A stretch of 64,000 nucleotides of DNA from Paraburkholderia sp. Tr-20389 (GCF_017104565.1 NZ_JAAGPD010000020.1:62001-126000); one strand, 5' to 3'. Counted from the stretch's first letter, positions 54,955 to 64,000 are shown. Program-made: numbers and translations. The notes: generated by a model not told the origin, from the sequence alone.

Positions 54955-55943
54955 GAGTCCCGCTAAAGACGATGACCGATAGCGGGCGGTTGCTTGGCAA
55001 GCCACTGTCTTCGCGAGGGCCGATCGGTTCGATGATCGGCGCGACCGGTCTTTGGGCGATCTCGTTGATTGCGCCTCTGATACTGGCCGCATTTTCTCCG
55101 ACCGAGATCACGGCGGCCCGGTACTTGTGGTACGGCATCGTCTCCGCTGCGATTCTTCTCGTGCGATATCGCCATCGTCGACTCGGTGTCCGACGTTGGA
55201 TACGTGCTGCGTTCTATGGCTTGTCAGGAAACGTTGCCGTCTCTATTCTCGTCAGCTTTGCGGTCCAGAATACGGGCGCAGAGGTCGTCATACCGATCAT
55301 CGGGCTATTGCCGATCAGCATCTCCGTAGCAGGCAGCAGACATCTGCCTGTTGCAACATGGCGCCGGTTGTTGATTCCGTTCGCGTTGGTCACGGTGGGG
55401 CTGATCGTCGTGCTGACGGTGCAGTCTGGCGCGCTTGGCGGGAATGCGAAGCTAACGTGGGCGGGTACGGCGGCAGCGCTATTAACGGTGGCGCTATGGA
55501 CGTGGTACGCGCTATCGAATGCGCGCTTTCTGCAGAACAATCCATCCATCACGAGCACACATTGGTCGTGTGCAGTCGGCGTTGCGACCTTGTTGTTCTG
55601 TCTGGTGATGGCTGCCGTACAGCTCTACGGTGACAATGGTGTCGTGCTCGTTAAGAACATCCGGCAGGAATGGCCGATCTTCGCGCTGGTCACGATCAGC
55701 CTTGGCGCAGGAACCTCATGGCTCGCAACGGCGCTTTTTAATCGTGCGTCACACGAGTTGCCAATGGGACTGGTGGGTCAACTGGTCGTTCTTGAAACGC
55801 TCTTTGGAATTCTTTACATCTGCCTGTACAAACACACGATACCGCCGTTGACGCAGACAGTGGGCATGTTGCTCGCGATCGCCGGGATCTGGCTTTCCGC
55901 CAGAGTGCTATTGCGTGATGTCGAGCAGGCGAACTGCCATTAG
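54951..55943 (+). CDS. EamA/DMT-superfamily transporter
   Basis: This is an inner-membrane protein of 330 residues from the GTG at 54951, which overlaps the binding-protein stop; an ATG at 54972 is an alternative start. It has about ten hydrophobic segments and two EamA-type repeats (IGATGLWAISLIAPLILAAFSPTEITAARYLWYG opens the first; VTISLGAGTSWLATALFNRASHELPMGLVGQLVVLETLFGILY lies in the second). Members export amino acids, drugs or metabolites. As the last gene of this operon it may expel a toxic or excess breakdown product. Confidence 0.85.
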   Translation: MRVPLKTMTDSGRLLGKPLSSRGPIGSMIGATGLWAISLIAPLILAAFSPTEITAARYLWYGIVSAAILLVRYRHRRLGVRRWIRAAFYGLSGNVAVSILVSFAVQNTGAEVVIPIIGLLPISISVAGSRHLPVATWRRLLIPFALVTVGLIVVLTVQSGALGGNAKLTWAGTAAALLTVALWTWYALSNARFLQNNPSITSTHWSCAVGVATLLFCLVMAAVQLYGDNGVVLVKNIRQEWPIFALVTISLGAGTSWLATALFNRASHELPMGLVGQLVVLETLFGILYICLYKHTIPPLTQTVGMLLAIAGIWLSARVLLRDVEQANCH

Positions 55944-56461
55944 CGATCTTCGAACAAAGGCTCTTGAACGCAGTGGATAAGGATTTTCCGGCAGGAACGA
56001 GACGCGTGATTTAACGCGAAATGATCGACAAAATATGTTTATCTGGACATCGACTTGACGATATCTTGCACCGCCGCGTGAGCTTTCTGAACGGCTTGGC
56101 GGGGTAAGCGCACGGGTCGGATACACCGTGCGGAAGCGGGAAGGGTAACGGGGGCAATTGATCGGCCATTGCGGACGTTGGAGTTCGGCCACTGCGAGGC
56201 TGCAGAGAGGCGCTTTGCCGCCGTTCGCGCCGTAGTAGCCTCGCATGTCAGGTGCTGATGCGAGTGAACGAGTACTTGCGGCCCTGCGCAGCCATACACA
56301 CCCCAAACGTCCGGATGCCCGCTTTTAGAGGTACAGCGGTCATACTTACTGTCGGGTCGATTGATGACTCGAAGCCACTGCGGTCGTTGTCCCCCGATGT
56401 TGCTCCACACTTGACAAACGTCCCTTACGAGCGCCCCTGGGAAGAATGGAGGCGCCGGGAA
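55944..56461. other. Convergent intergenic region before the T6SS island
   Basis: Over 500 bp with no recognisable gene between the EamA gene and the immunity-like gene, which converge. Frames on the minus strand (about 130 codons) lack known domains or good ribosome sites. No clear terminator is seen. The composition is more balanced than the flanking genes. Confidence 0.35.
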
Positions 56462-56896
56462 TCATTGCCAGTCGCAGCTGCCTGTGTCAGTCGCCGCGCC
56501 GGACTTCAATCCAAACGCAGTTTTCTTGCCGCTTTTCCTGTTGATATAAACCATCGACGGGACCATCGTTCCCTGACTCACCATCTGATATTCACCCGTG
56601 ACCTGCTTTCCGTAGACCTCGATCCACGTCGTTGTAATTTCATCAGGCGCATTCTTGTCAAGTGTTTCCGATGTTGATTCGGCCAGTATCAACGGAATGG
56701 TTTGCCGGGAGTTTTGATACTTGACGAACCCCCACGACAACCTACTCGACGAATCAGAATACGTCTGCAGTTCGAAATTGGTTGATTTCGCCCCGCCTGA
56801 ACCAAAGCAAAACGTGTCGTGACTGATTTCCGCATGAGCGATCAAAGGAACGAAAAGCAAAGAGGCCGTAAAAATTAGTGCCTTCATAGGTGTCAT
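56462..56896 (-). CDS. Secreted small protein, probable T6SS immunity protein
   Basis: This is a 144-residue protein with a signal peptide (MKALIFTASLLFVPLIAHA) cleaved near residue 22, so it is periplasmic. The mature part is a small beta-rich domain with two Cys (TFCFGSGG and GSCDW), possibly disulfide-linked. It follows the hydrolase effector by four bases on the same strand. Periplasmic location, small size and position immediately after a peptidoglycan-targeting effector fit an immunity protein that protects the producer. No family is recognised and the assignment is from context. A Met at residue 4 could be the true start. Confidence 0.65.
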   Translation of the reverse strand: MTPMKALIFTASLLFVPLIAHAEISHDTFCFGSGGAKSTNFELQTYSDSSSRLSWGFVKYQNSRQTIPLILAESTSETLDKNAPDEITTTWIEVYGKQVTGEYQMVSQGTMVPSMVYINRKSGKKTAFGLKSGAATDTGSCDWQ

Positions 56897-56900
56897 GGAA

Positions 56901-59312
56901 TCAAGGTTTTTGCAGTGTCAAAAAGGCATCGATTGTGTGCTGGGTAGCATAGAACTTTGTCTTGATCTTCGGGTGCGGCGGATTACCCGTCATGACGACA
57001 TGCGGTGGAGTGCCGGCCGTTACCGCTACCGGTTGCCCTTGCGCATCAAGAACAGGTTCCTTCGCACTATTGCGCCGCCACACGAACGTAAGTGGAGTCG
57101 TACTGCCTGAGAATACATCGTCGAGCAATGCATTTCGCAAATAGAGAACGGCCTGCAGCCTGACATCATAGCCATTCAGATTCTCAATGCTTACGTTGCC
57201 GTTGACATCCCTGCTGACTGCGGCGGCGTCATCCTGAGTGACACCCGCGTCCATGTGATGGAGCATGCCAGACCGATTCGCCACATAGAAGCAGGAACTG
57301 TCGACACAGTTTTCCTTGTTGCTATCGCCATCGTTATTGCGAGCAATCAGCGCATTCGGGTCCCAGCCAAGCTGGGAAAACGTAGCGGGAACAGTACCCG
57401 TCGGAAATTTTCGAAACTCACCGTAAGGCTTGTAGTTCTCCAAGTGCGTCAACTGAATCAGGCCGCGGCCATAGTAAGGGTTGTACGAGGCGTGCTCTCC
57501 GCCGAGTTCCTTGACGTAGTGAAGACTGTCCGTTTCTGGAACGACGTGCGCAAAAAAATGGGCTAAACGCTGTCGGCTGGCCGATACGCCGTACTTCCTG
57601 GTACCCTTGTTGAACGCCAAAACCCACTCGCCGGCACGGCTTCTCGCTGTGCTCCATCGCGTCGTCGATTGCGCGAACTGGGTTCCTTGCAGATAAAGCC
57701 ATTTTGGCGGAAAGCATCTCGCCATTTCATCCGCGCTCAACCAGCCGCATCGCCTGAAATAGCGGATAAACTGCAATGGATGAAAGAACCAGAGCTTGTC
57801 TTCACTCAAGCCCGTCTTGTCCCAGAACTGGAATTTCTTCAGCAATTCCAGGAAGTCGTGATATCCGTCGGGATTCGTGCTCTTCTGCTTCCCATAAAAG
57901 CCATCCGGCTCGTTGAGCTTCGCATATCGGACGTCGTTGTGCGCGCTGTTCCATTCGGTCGGCGCTTCACAAATGAATCCGCGCAACTTCTCGCGAATGG
58001 CAGCATGTCCCCTGACGTAGCTGCTCAATGCATCTTCATCGACAGACTCGTTCGCATTGGATGCCTGCGGCGCCACGTCGTCGACGATCTTCTTTAGTTG
58101 ATCGACATCGCACAGTCCGTCGTCGCTGAAGGGCGTGTTGCCTTCGCTGATCTTCTGCCAGCCGGTGAAGAATGGAAAATCGGCATCCGATAGCTTGATG
58201 ATGCTATCCGCGTTGATGTCGATATATCCCTCCTGCCCTTGCGCGAAAGTCACGCGCATCCACGTCGTACGCGGGCCAGGCGCGCTGATGGGATGCGGAT
58301 TGCCCGCCACGCCAGGCGCAACGCCAGCGGGTGTATCGGTTGTGCCGCTGGCCAGCACCGGCTGGTCTGCGAGAATGCGCCCGAACCGCAGCAACTCGTA
58401 GCCGTCGTTCGGGCCATCCTTATAAAGTTGTGTCGCGCGCGCAATCATGCTGTATTCGTAGCCAGACTCGCTGACCGGTTGCGGCGTCAGCAGCGTACGC
58501 ACCCCGTCGCTTCCCACCTGCCATGTCGACGTATATTTCGTGCCCTTGTGAAAATACGATTCGACATGAAGCGCGCCACCCTGGTTAGTACCACCTTGAA
58601 GCGGCTGGAATAGCACACCATGCAGCTTGTTGTGACTGTCCGTGCCTGGCGGCTTCGCGAGGAAGGTCTGATCCGCTGGAATGATGTAGTAGGTATGCCC
58701 CCAGCAATCCTTGCTGGTCGGTGTTGCGGGCCCCTTGTTGTCCAACTGGGTGCTGCCGAAATATGCGTTGAAGTCGGCAGGCAGCATGAACACTTCGAAG
58801 TGGACATGCATTTGCCCGTGACAGCGCCCGGGCAGCCCCAATACGTCCTTCCGGTAGATCTTCTTTCCGCCGCCCACCTGGCCATCCTCAGGTGTGGGTG
58901 TGCGCAGGTACTCGGGCAATGTATTCAGCTGCACGCCTAGCCCCGTGTATCCATCGAGTTCGAGCAGATGCATGTAGAGCGAATAGAACGTGATCGAACG
59001 CCCGTCGCCCGTTTCGGTCGAGTGCTTGATAAGAACGAAGCCGGCATTGCTGTCAGGTGTGCCGCTCCCGCCGTCGATTGCTTTCTGACACACGCGATAC
59101 GCAACGATCTCGCCGTCCGCGATCGCCCTGACGCGTTCGTTCTGCGTCGCGGGCATCAAATGGACGCCCGTGTGCCACCGCCGGTCAAAGGCAACAGGAT
59201 AGATGCCGTGCGCTAACTGGAACTGGTCAACCGCATCCATCATCGGATCCAGCGCATTGGCATCGTTTGATGTCATGCCTGTTGCGGGCAAAAAAGGGGG
59301 GCTGATAATCAT
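56901..59312 (-). CDS. T6SS effector, M23-like plus GH19-like peptidoglycan hydrolase
   Basis: This large protein of 803 residues lies five bases after vgrG. The N-terminal domain (about 30-200) resembles an M23 metallopeptidase: HTGVHLM, the mid-motif FYSLYMHLLEL and the terminal HxH in HGQMHVHFEVF. The C-terminal domain (about 590-720) resembles GH19 chitinase/lysozyme: RLAHFFAHVVPETDSLHYVKEL and YYGRGLIQLTHLENYKPYG. A linker domain with an SH3-like SPGEEGYIDI pattern lies between. No signal peptide is present, as for effectors delivered by VgrG. Two activities would cut both peptide and glycan bonds of the target wall. An alternative start lies at MTSNDANAL about 12 residues in. Confidence 0.78.
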   Translation of the reverse strand: MIISPPFLPATGMTSNDANALDPMMDAVDQFQLAHGIYPVAFDRRWHTGVHLMPATQNERVRAIADGEIVAYRVCQKAIDGGSGTPDSNAGFVLIKHSTETGDGRSITFYSLYMHLLELDGYTGLGVQLNTLPEYLRTPTPEDGQVGGGKKIYRKDVLGLPGRCHGQMHVHFEVFMLPADFNAYFGSTQLDNKGPATPTSKDCWGHTYYIIPADQTFLAKPPGTDSHNKLHGVLFQPLQGGTNQGGALHVESYFHKGTKYTSTWQVGSDGVRTLLTPQPVSESGYEYSMIARATQLYKDGPNDGYELLRFGRILADQPVLASGTTDTPAGVAPGVAGNPHPISAPGPRTTWMRVTFAQGQEGYIDINADSIIKLSDADFPFFTGWQKISEGNTPFSDDGLCDVDQLKKIVDDVAPQASNANESVDEDALSSYVRGHAAIREKLRGFICEAPTEWNSAHNDVRYAKLNEPDGFYGKQKSTNPDGYHDFLELLKKFQFWDKTGLSEDKLWFFHPLQFIRYFRRCGWLSADEMARCFPPKWLYLQGTQFAQSTTRWSTARSRAGEWVLAFNKGTRKYGVSASRQRLAHFFAHVVPETDSLHYVKELGGEHASYNPYYGRGLIQLTHLENYKPYGEFRKFPTGTVPATFSQLGWDPNALIARNNDGDSNKENCVDSSCFYVANRSGMLHHMDAGVTQDDAAAVSRDVNGNVSIENLNGYDVRLQAVLYLRNALLDDVFSGSTTPLTFVWRRNSAKEPVLDAQGQPVAVTAGTPPHVVMTGNPPHPKIKTKFYATQHTIDAFLTLQKP

Positions 59313-59317
59313 TGTTG

Positions 59318-61843
59318 CTATCGCGATATGGGATATGCGTTGCTGATCTTCACATCGCCTTGCGGAAGAACGGGGAGCGGGGTCTCGAGACTGGCCGGCC
59401 CGGCAAAGGAATGCTGCGCGCCCTTAATGTCGATTTTTCCGGGGGCGTGAATTTCGATCCCACCATCCTTAATGCGGATATAGGCACCGCCCGACGTGAG
59501 CAAAACCTCCTGCTTCGCCACCGCTTCGATACTTTCCGTGGCGGAAAGCAGCGTGATGCTTTTCTGCGCTGTCATTTCGATGTTGTCCGAATGCGCCCGA
59601 ATCTCGACTTTGCCCTTGGCAGCGAAGAGCTTCATGCCTGCGTTCTGCACGAACAGGCTCAACTTTTCAGCAACGCTCACAATGAGCGACTTGCCAGATG
59701 CAATGTGCGTGCTTTGTCCGCTCACCAGGTTGGTGTGCGCGCTACTGGCGATATGCAGGGAATTCTGTGTCGACAGCGCGATGCCCGACGGGCTGCCGAA
59801 CAGCATGACAGGTTGCTTGAACGCATTGGCAGCGCCGGTGCCGCCGCCCGCCGTGTTTCCGCAAGACGAAGAACCCGTTACGCTACTTTCAGTCGCATCG
59901 GTGAGCGACTTCAGTGCGTCGTGGCCCTCTTTGAGGTTTTCTCCCTGATGCGCGGTGCTCGCATCCGACATCGCGTCAAGCACGCTCTGCGCATTCACCA
60001 GTTGCGTGCGTGATGCGCCTGCATCGAGCGGCTGGCTGACGGCAGGATGGGTCGTAATATACAAACCTTGCGCCGCGCGCACCGCGCCATATGCATCCGA
60101 CTTCAGATCGAAGCCGCTGCCCAGATAACTGCCTCTCTCATTGCCATTCTGTGCGATCAGGTAGCCCAGATGCAGATACGAGTTCGCGCTGCTGCTATAA
60201 AGCTGCAGACGGTTCTGCCCGGTCGCATCATCCATCACGAACTGGTTGTATCCGCTGCCGCCATACTCTTTCGACCGGTAGCCGGACAGCAAGCCATTCG
60301 AATGCCACTGCGGTTTGGTAGCGCCGTTGTAGACTCGGGCAACCACGATCGGCCGGTCACAGTCTCCATCGACATAGTCGACGAGGACTTCCTCGCCAAC
60401 GCGCGGAAGATGCACCCCGCCATAACCACCGCCCGTGTCCGACTGCACGACGCGCAGCCAGCACGAAGCGCGTTCGCCGCCGCTATTGAGCCGGTCCCAG
60501 ATGAAGCGGACCTTGACGCGATTCAGTTCGTCGGTATAGACCTCTTCGTTCTGCGGGCCGACGATGATGGCCGATTCGAGTTGCACATCCGGTTTCTCAT
60601 GTTCGAACGGACTCCGATAGGGCACCGTCGAACGCTGAGCCTCGATATCAACCCGGTAGAAGCCTTCAGACGCATTGCCTGACGCCACGCCGGACCCTGC
60701 ATCGGCCTGATGCCGTGCCCGCACAGCCGCCACCGTCTCCTGAAGACTATGAGGGAACACCGGCGCATCGCTGCTCACAGGCAGATTGTTCTCAATCGTC
60801 CATATGGCCTCAATCACGGCAAACTCCCGTTGATCGGCTGCGTCGCTATCGTGATCGGGATGGCCGGTCAACGTGAAGCGCCGTCCAGCATCGACGCCAC
60901 GCGCACCGCCCGCGCCGTGGAACCGCTTTGCTCGTGACTCCCACTCCTCCATGCGGATGCGCGAGAGCGCGTCACCCCGATCCTGCGCGCCGTACGTGTA
61001 AGCACCCGTGTATTCGTAGACTTCAGCTTGTGCCGGCAACGCGCCTTGCGCGGGCATGGTCGGGATGCTGGTGCCTTTCGGGTTATACACGCCGGACGGG
61101 CTTTTATAGTCGAACGTGCGCGTGGTTAATAGCGCGCTTTGCAAGGTACGCGTGCCAGACCATAGAGTGAGCGCGTCAGCTTCGCTGCGGGTTCCCGCGC
61201 GATAGAACGGTAACGTCCCAGGTGACATCGCCGCGAGCGCCGAGAGATTGTCGGTAATCGTCAGCGTGTGCGATTTACCGTCCTCTGCCTGCTGCCAGAA
61301 ACCATAAAGGCCTTCCGATTCCAGCAAGCGATGCACGAAGTTCCAGTCATACTCGTCCTGTCGGCAATACGAACGAGTCGGCAGCGGCGTGGACAATTGA
61401 AACTGGAATCGCCCTTGCGCTTGAGGATGCGAATTGAACACGTCGCTGACGATGTCCTCAACGCTGGCATCCTGCCAGATACGCTGATCGCGCCTGAACC
61501 TGAGAAAATGCATCCACGACGCAAAGCCGACCTGATAGCTGGTTAGCGTGCCATCCGAGCCAAGCCGCCGCGCGGTATGGACGAAGCCGTTATGCGGCAG
61601 ATAAGACTTGTCGGATTGCTGGACCCAGAGCGTGACGGGCTGTGCGATCAGTTTCTTGAGTTCGATACTGGACGACGTCGAAACGACATCAACGGTGAAT
61701 TCGAAGTGCCGTCCAAGGCGCGAACTGCCCACCGCGCGCTGCGGAATCACCACGTCGCTGCCCAGCGGAGTGTCCAGCTTCAACAGCCGGTCGCCTTGCG
61801 CAAGCCCACCCGTGACGGCCGCGATGAAATCCTGCGCCCCCAT
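59318..61843 (-). CDS. vgrG: Type VI secretion spike protein VgrG
   Basis: This is an 841-residue VgrG, the trimeric spike of the T6SS. The N-terminal gp27-like part (about 10-400) opens LDTPLGSDVVIPQRAVGSSRLGRHFEFTVDVVS; the gp5 OB fold (about 440-520) contains NRVKVRFIWDR, GERASCWLRVVQS and GVHLPRVGEEVLVDY; a DUF2345 domain lies at about 650-800 (IRAHSDNIEMTAQKSI...GAYIRIKDGGIEIHAPGKI). GAGG precedes the ATG. It is the first gene of a three-gene island with the effector and immunity genes. No TssB/C/H or other structural T6SS genes are in the window, so the secretion machine is encoded elsewhere. Confidence 0.93.
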   Translation of the reverse strand: MGAQDFIAAVTGGLAQGDRLLKLDTPLGSDVVIPQRAVGSSRLGRHFEFTVDVVSTSSSIELKKLIAQPVTLWVQQSDKSYLPHNGFVHTARRLGSDGTLTSYQVGFASWMHFLRFRRDQRIWQDASVEDIVSDVFNSHPQAQGRFQFQLSTPLPTRSYCRQDEYDWNFVHRLLESEGLYGFWQQAEDGKSHTLTITDNLSALAAMSPGTLPFYRAGTRSEADALTLWSGTRTLQSALLTTRTFDYKSPSGVYNPKGTSIPTMPAQGALPAQAEVYEYTGAYTYGAQDRGDALSRIRMEEWESRAKRFHGAGGARGVDAGRRFTLTGHPDHDSDAADQREFAVIEAIWTIENNLPVSSDAPVFPHSLQETVAAVRARHQADAGSGVASGNASEGFYRVDIEAQRSTVPYRSPFEHEKPDVQLESAIIVGPQNEEVYTDELNRVKVRFIWDRLNSGGERASCWLRVVQSDTGGGYGGVHLPRVGEEVLVDYVDGDCDRPIVVARVYNGATKPQWHSNGLLSGYRSKEYGGSGYNQFVMDDATGQNRLQLYSSSANSYLHLGYLIAQNGNERGSYLGSGFDLKSDAYGAVRAAQGLYITTHPAVSQPLDAGASRTQLVNAQSVLDAMSDASTAHQGENLKEGHDALKSLTDATESSVTGSSSCGNTAGGGTGAANAFKQPVMLFGSPSGIALSTQNSLHIASSAHTNLVSGQSTHIASGKSLIVSVAEKLSLFVQNAGMKLFAAKGKVEIRAHSDNIEMTAQKSITLLSATESIEAVAKQEVLLTSGGAYIRIKDGGIEIHAPGKIDIKGAQHSFAGPASLETPLPVLPQGDVKISNAYPISR

Positions 61844-62713
61844 AACGCCTCTTTTTGTTCGTTACTGTTTAACCCGCGCGATTCTACAATATTGAAACGA
61901 AAAATAATCGTTGATCTTTAAAATGGCTTCGAGGGTATAGATTGAAATGTAAAATATGCCATTCGCATTTTCATTGAATGGCAATAACTACGTTGCATTT
62001 ATAAAGAGTGGCAATTGTGACCGGAATTCACATGAACCGACGGCGCACTCAAAATCAACTACATAGAATGCCCCCAAGCTGAGAACACTGGAACGCGAAA
62101 CATCATCTTCCGTGCAACCAGTGGTGTCCTTATTCAAGCATCAGGAACCCAATTAACATATATATCGACGCCCTGCCACTCAGACACTCAAGCGGCACGC
62201 TAATTGGGATTTTCAGAAGGCCCGCATCCGTATTTCGCATACAGACAGTTTTCCCGATTGCTGCCTACACCGTCGCCATGACCCTCCGCAACGGATGCGC
62301 CGATGCGGGGAGGTGGCAATTTCGAGCGGCGCGGGGCCTGTATTAACGGCGACGGTTATCTTGGGCTGAGCGCAGAGGCCTCTGATCTCACTGCAACGAT
62401 TTGCAGCGCGAACGTCCGCTCTTCCGGGACAAGCCAACATTCGGAGCATCATCAGGCCGAGCCGGCGTATGGCTGAAACTGGCCGACTGTACTCATTCAC
62501 TGCAGCCACCCTGAGCAGCTGTTGAAGATTCCAATAACTGCAGTTCTTCGGATCTTCCATTGAACTGCTGCTCTCGGCCAGAGAGACATTCGCGAATACT
62601 TGCACCCGGCCGCTCGAAAGTCTGATCGTTCTCCAGGACTGGACATTCCAGCTGATATTTCGGATGCCAATGCGTGCGCGGATTCGGCCCGCATCGGCAT
62701 CCGGGCTTTCCTG
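61844..62713. other. Gene-poor region upstream of vgrG
   Basis: About 870 bp with balanced to AT-rich composition up to 62200 and GC-richer after. Frames up to 130 codons exist but lack recognisable domains or ribosome sites. The vgrG promoter should lie near 61850-62000. The rest looks like decayed coding DNA that I cannot name. Confidence 0.45.
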
Positions 62714-63134
62714 TCAGATCGCGGCGATCAGCCAGTCGCGGAAAATTGAGGCTTTGCTATTGAGTGGACGATGGTTGGCATCCACGAGGTGATCTGCGCG
62801 CTCCGTTTCATATTCGAACTCTCCAAGCATTTTCAGCGTTCCAGCTTCTATCGCCTGGCGCGCCATCGAATCTCATATGGACTGCGCCCGAGTCCTTCAA
62901 GCGCGGCATTAAACGTGAGCGTCACCTGAGTAAAGGTGATTGCGTCGTGGGGAATCTGGTAGTCCAGTCGAAGAAGTGCCATTGACGCGCGTCGAGCCAA
63001 ATCAATTGCAGTGCGCGCAGTTCAGAGGGCGAAGCGGGGGGCGGGACGTGCTCTGCGTAAGCTGTCAATGCTCGGCGCGCATCCTCCAGATTCTGGCGCG
63101 CCCTCTCGCGATATATGCCTGTCAACCCCTCCAC
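62714..63134 (-). pseudogene. LysR-family regulator pseudogene, C-terminal part
   Basis: Three reading frames together give a LysR effector-binding domain. SELRALQLIWLDARQWHFFDW lies in frame one. RLDYQIPHDAITFTQVTLTFNAALEGLG lies in a second frame. RQAIEAGTLKMLGEFEYETE through FRDWLIAAI and a stop at 62714-62716 lie in a third. The series aligns with the intact LysR at 44042 (APLIHLDSSEWDCLDW; LSFDYTPTPSLIFNQTALVYEAAQRGLG; FRDWLIESV). At least two frameshifts break the gene and no helix-turn-helix region is found beyond it. Confidence 0.65.
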
Positions 63135-63498
63135 GGTATGGGAATGTGAGGCATGCCAGGCTTAAGGTCAACGCCGCCCGAAATGGTTCGGAACAGCTTA
63201 TCGGCCTGTAGCGCGTACTGCCATCGTCGCAAGGATTCGACCCGAGCGCCGGTGGTCTGATGAGATTCATTCAGGCGGATTGCGAAGTTTTTCGCGCCGC
63301 TCCTGTCGTTGGGCACGAGCGAGAAGGGCTGAACAGTTGTTACACTGATGCTGCTGCGAGGTGGACGCAGAAGCATTTCTGATGCTCGCCACGATCCGCC
63401 CCGTCGCTGGACTGTAAATGGTCTGTGCATCGGCCACGCCGGGCACGGCATCCACATCGCCGTTCGCCATTACTGCCGGATCTCAACGAAGGAAAAAA
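63135..63498. other. Region before rpsU
   Basis: Frames on the minus strand (about 110 codons at most) have no domain I recognise; they may be the degraded remains of a gene. The rpsU promoter should lie at its right end. No clear -10/-35 pair is visible. Confidence 0.35.
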
Positions 63499-63711
63499 TT
63501 GACTACCGTAATTCTGAAACCCGATGAGCCCGTGGAAGTCGCTTTGCGCCGTTTTCGTCGCGCGATCGAGCGCACCGGCTTGATACCGGAGCTTCGTGCC
63601 CGGACAGCCTATGAAAAACCCACCACTGAACGCAAACGCAAAAAGGCTGCTGCAGTGGCACGCCTGCGCAAGCAGATCAAGCGGTCGTTACCGCCGAAAA
63701 AGAGGTACTGA
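63499..63711 (+). CDS. rpsU: 30S ribosomal protein S21, divergent copy with TTG start
   Basis: This is a 70-residue S21 family protein that joins the small subunit near the anti-Shine-Dalgarno end of 16S r[30 protein letters not shown] and [22 protein letters not shown] match the family. The only sensible start is TTG at 63499, preceded by AAGGA with five bases between; the frame upstream has no ATG that fits. S21 in this group usually begins with ATG and reads closer to MTTILLKENEPFEVAIRRFRR, so this looks like a second, divergent copy. The C-terminus is basic as usual. Confidence 0.88.
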   Translation: MTTVILKPDEPVEVALRRFRRAIERTGLIPELRARTAYEKPTTERKRKKAAAVARLRKQIKRSLPPKKRY

Positions 63712-64000
63712 CCGGGAGCGGGCCGGGCGGCGTTGCTGGAGCGGCCGTCCGGCGCCGAGCCCGGTTTCTCGCGTGGATCCTTGGCAAGCAGCCATTAGGC
63801 CAGCCGATACTTGGCGGCGGCGAGTGAAGATTCGCTGTTGTCGGAGCGAGAGCCGCCAAATCAATGGCAGCGCGATGGTTCCTCAAGGAGCGGCGGTGTG
63901 CGTTCGCAATGCAAGGTCTGCCGTCAACGCACCCTGTGCGCCATGCCAGGTAGGGCCACATCGCTTCGGTCGCAAAACGAACCGCTCGGTGAATCGGTTA
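63712..64000. other. End of window after rpsU
   Basis: No gene or terminator is recognised in these 289 bp. The window ends inside this stretch, so any gene beginning here would be incomplete. Confidence 0.3.

Noticed and set aside
56033-56068. Possible third copy of the two-box motif
   Set aside because: ATATGTTT and ATATCTTG lie 28 bp apart but both boxes differ from the consensus, the flanking CCATAACC and TCCAA blocks are absent, and no gene starts downstream.

Overview
The window is high-GC beta-proteobacterial chromosome, most likely Paraburkholderia/Burkholderia/Caballeronia (Burkholderiaceae). This rests on the GBP-type trimeric porin, the HU protein with a Lys/Ala-rich tail, the Anbu peptidase operon, the selenocysteine formate dehydrogenase locus and the typical codon bias. 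No phage, CRISPR array or intact insertion sequence is visible.

Regions. (1) 1-9.7 kb: a peptide uptake locus. An XRE-cupin regulator, oppA-oppB-oppC-oppD-oppF and an OprD-type porin (cut by the window edge) run on the minus strand; a POT-family peptide:proton symporter follows on plus. (2) 9.7-13.6 kb: a MocR regulator and an HU-like gene lie between two ~655 bp palindromic repeat elements in opposite orientation. (3) 13.9-18.2 kb: circularly permuted ATP-grasp, alpha-E, transglutaminase and Anbu proteasome-like peptidase genes. (4) 18.4-21.3 kb: a porin and a YihY/BrkB membrane protein with an unusual tail. (5) 21.6-30.8 kb: a complete selenocysteine formate dehydrogenase module. fdnG carries an in-frame UGA and a SECIS hairpin, followed by fdnH, fdnI, fdhE, selA, selB and tRNA-Sec. 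Fragments of a TnsA-like gene and a RhuM-like gene lie directly after the tRNA.

(6) 32-42.2 kb: an amine or imino-acid catabolic neighbourhood: orphan periplasmic binding protein, aldehyde dehydrogenase, MFS transporter, DadA/PuuB-like oxidase, DapA-family lyase, cupin protein and APC permease. The aldehyde dehydrogenase and the oxidase share an upstream motif containing two ATATC/TGTT boxes 29 bp apart. (7) 42.7-55.9 kb: a probable N-methylated or onium-compound catabolic cluster: glyA, LysR, ProC-like reductase, TetR, DgcA/StcD-like demethylase, DddP-like M24 protein, ornithine-cyclodeaminase homologue, MarR, a four-gene polar amino acid ABC importer and an EamA exporter. (8) 56.4-61.8 kb: a type VI secretion island of vgrG, a two-domain peptidoglycan-hydrolase effector (M23-like plus GH19-like) and a probable immunity gene. 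(9) 61.9-64 kb: gene-poor decayed DNA with a LysR pseudogene and a divergent rpsU that starts with TTG.

The most notable items are the DddP-like gene in a demethylase/ABC cluster, the paired palindromic elements, the shared two-box promoter motif, the T6SS effector and the complete Sec-formate dehydrogenase block. Functions are assigned by reading motifs; no database search was possible.
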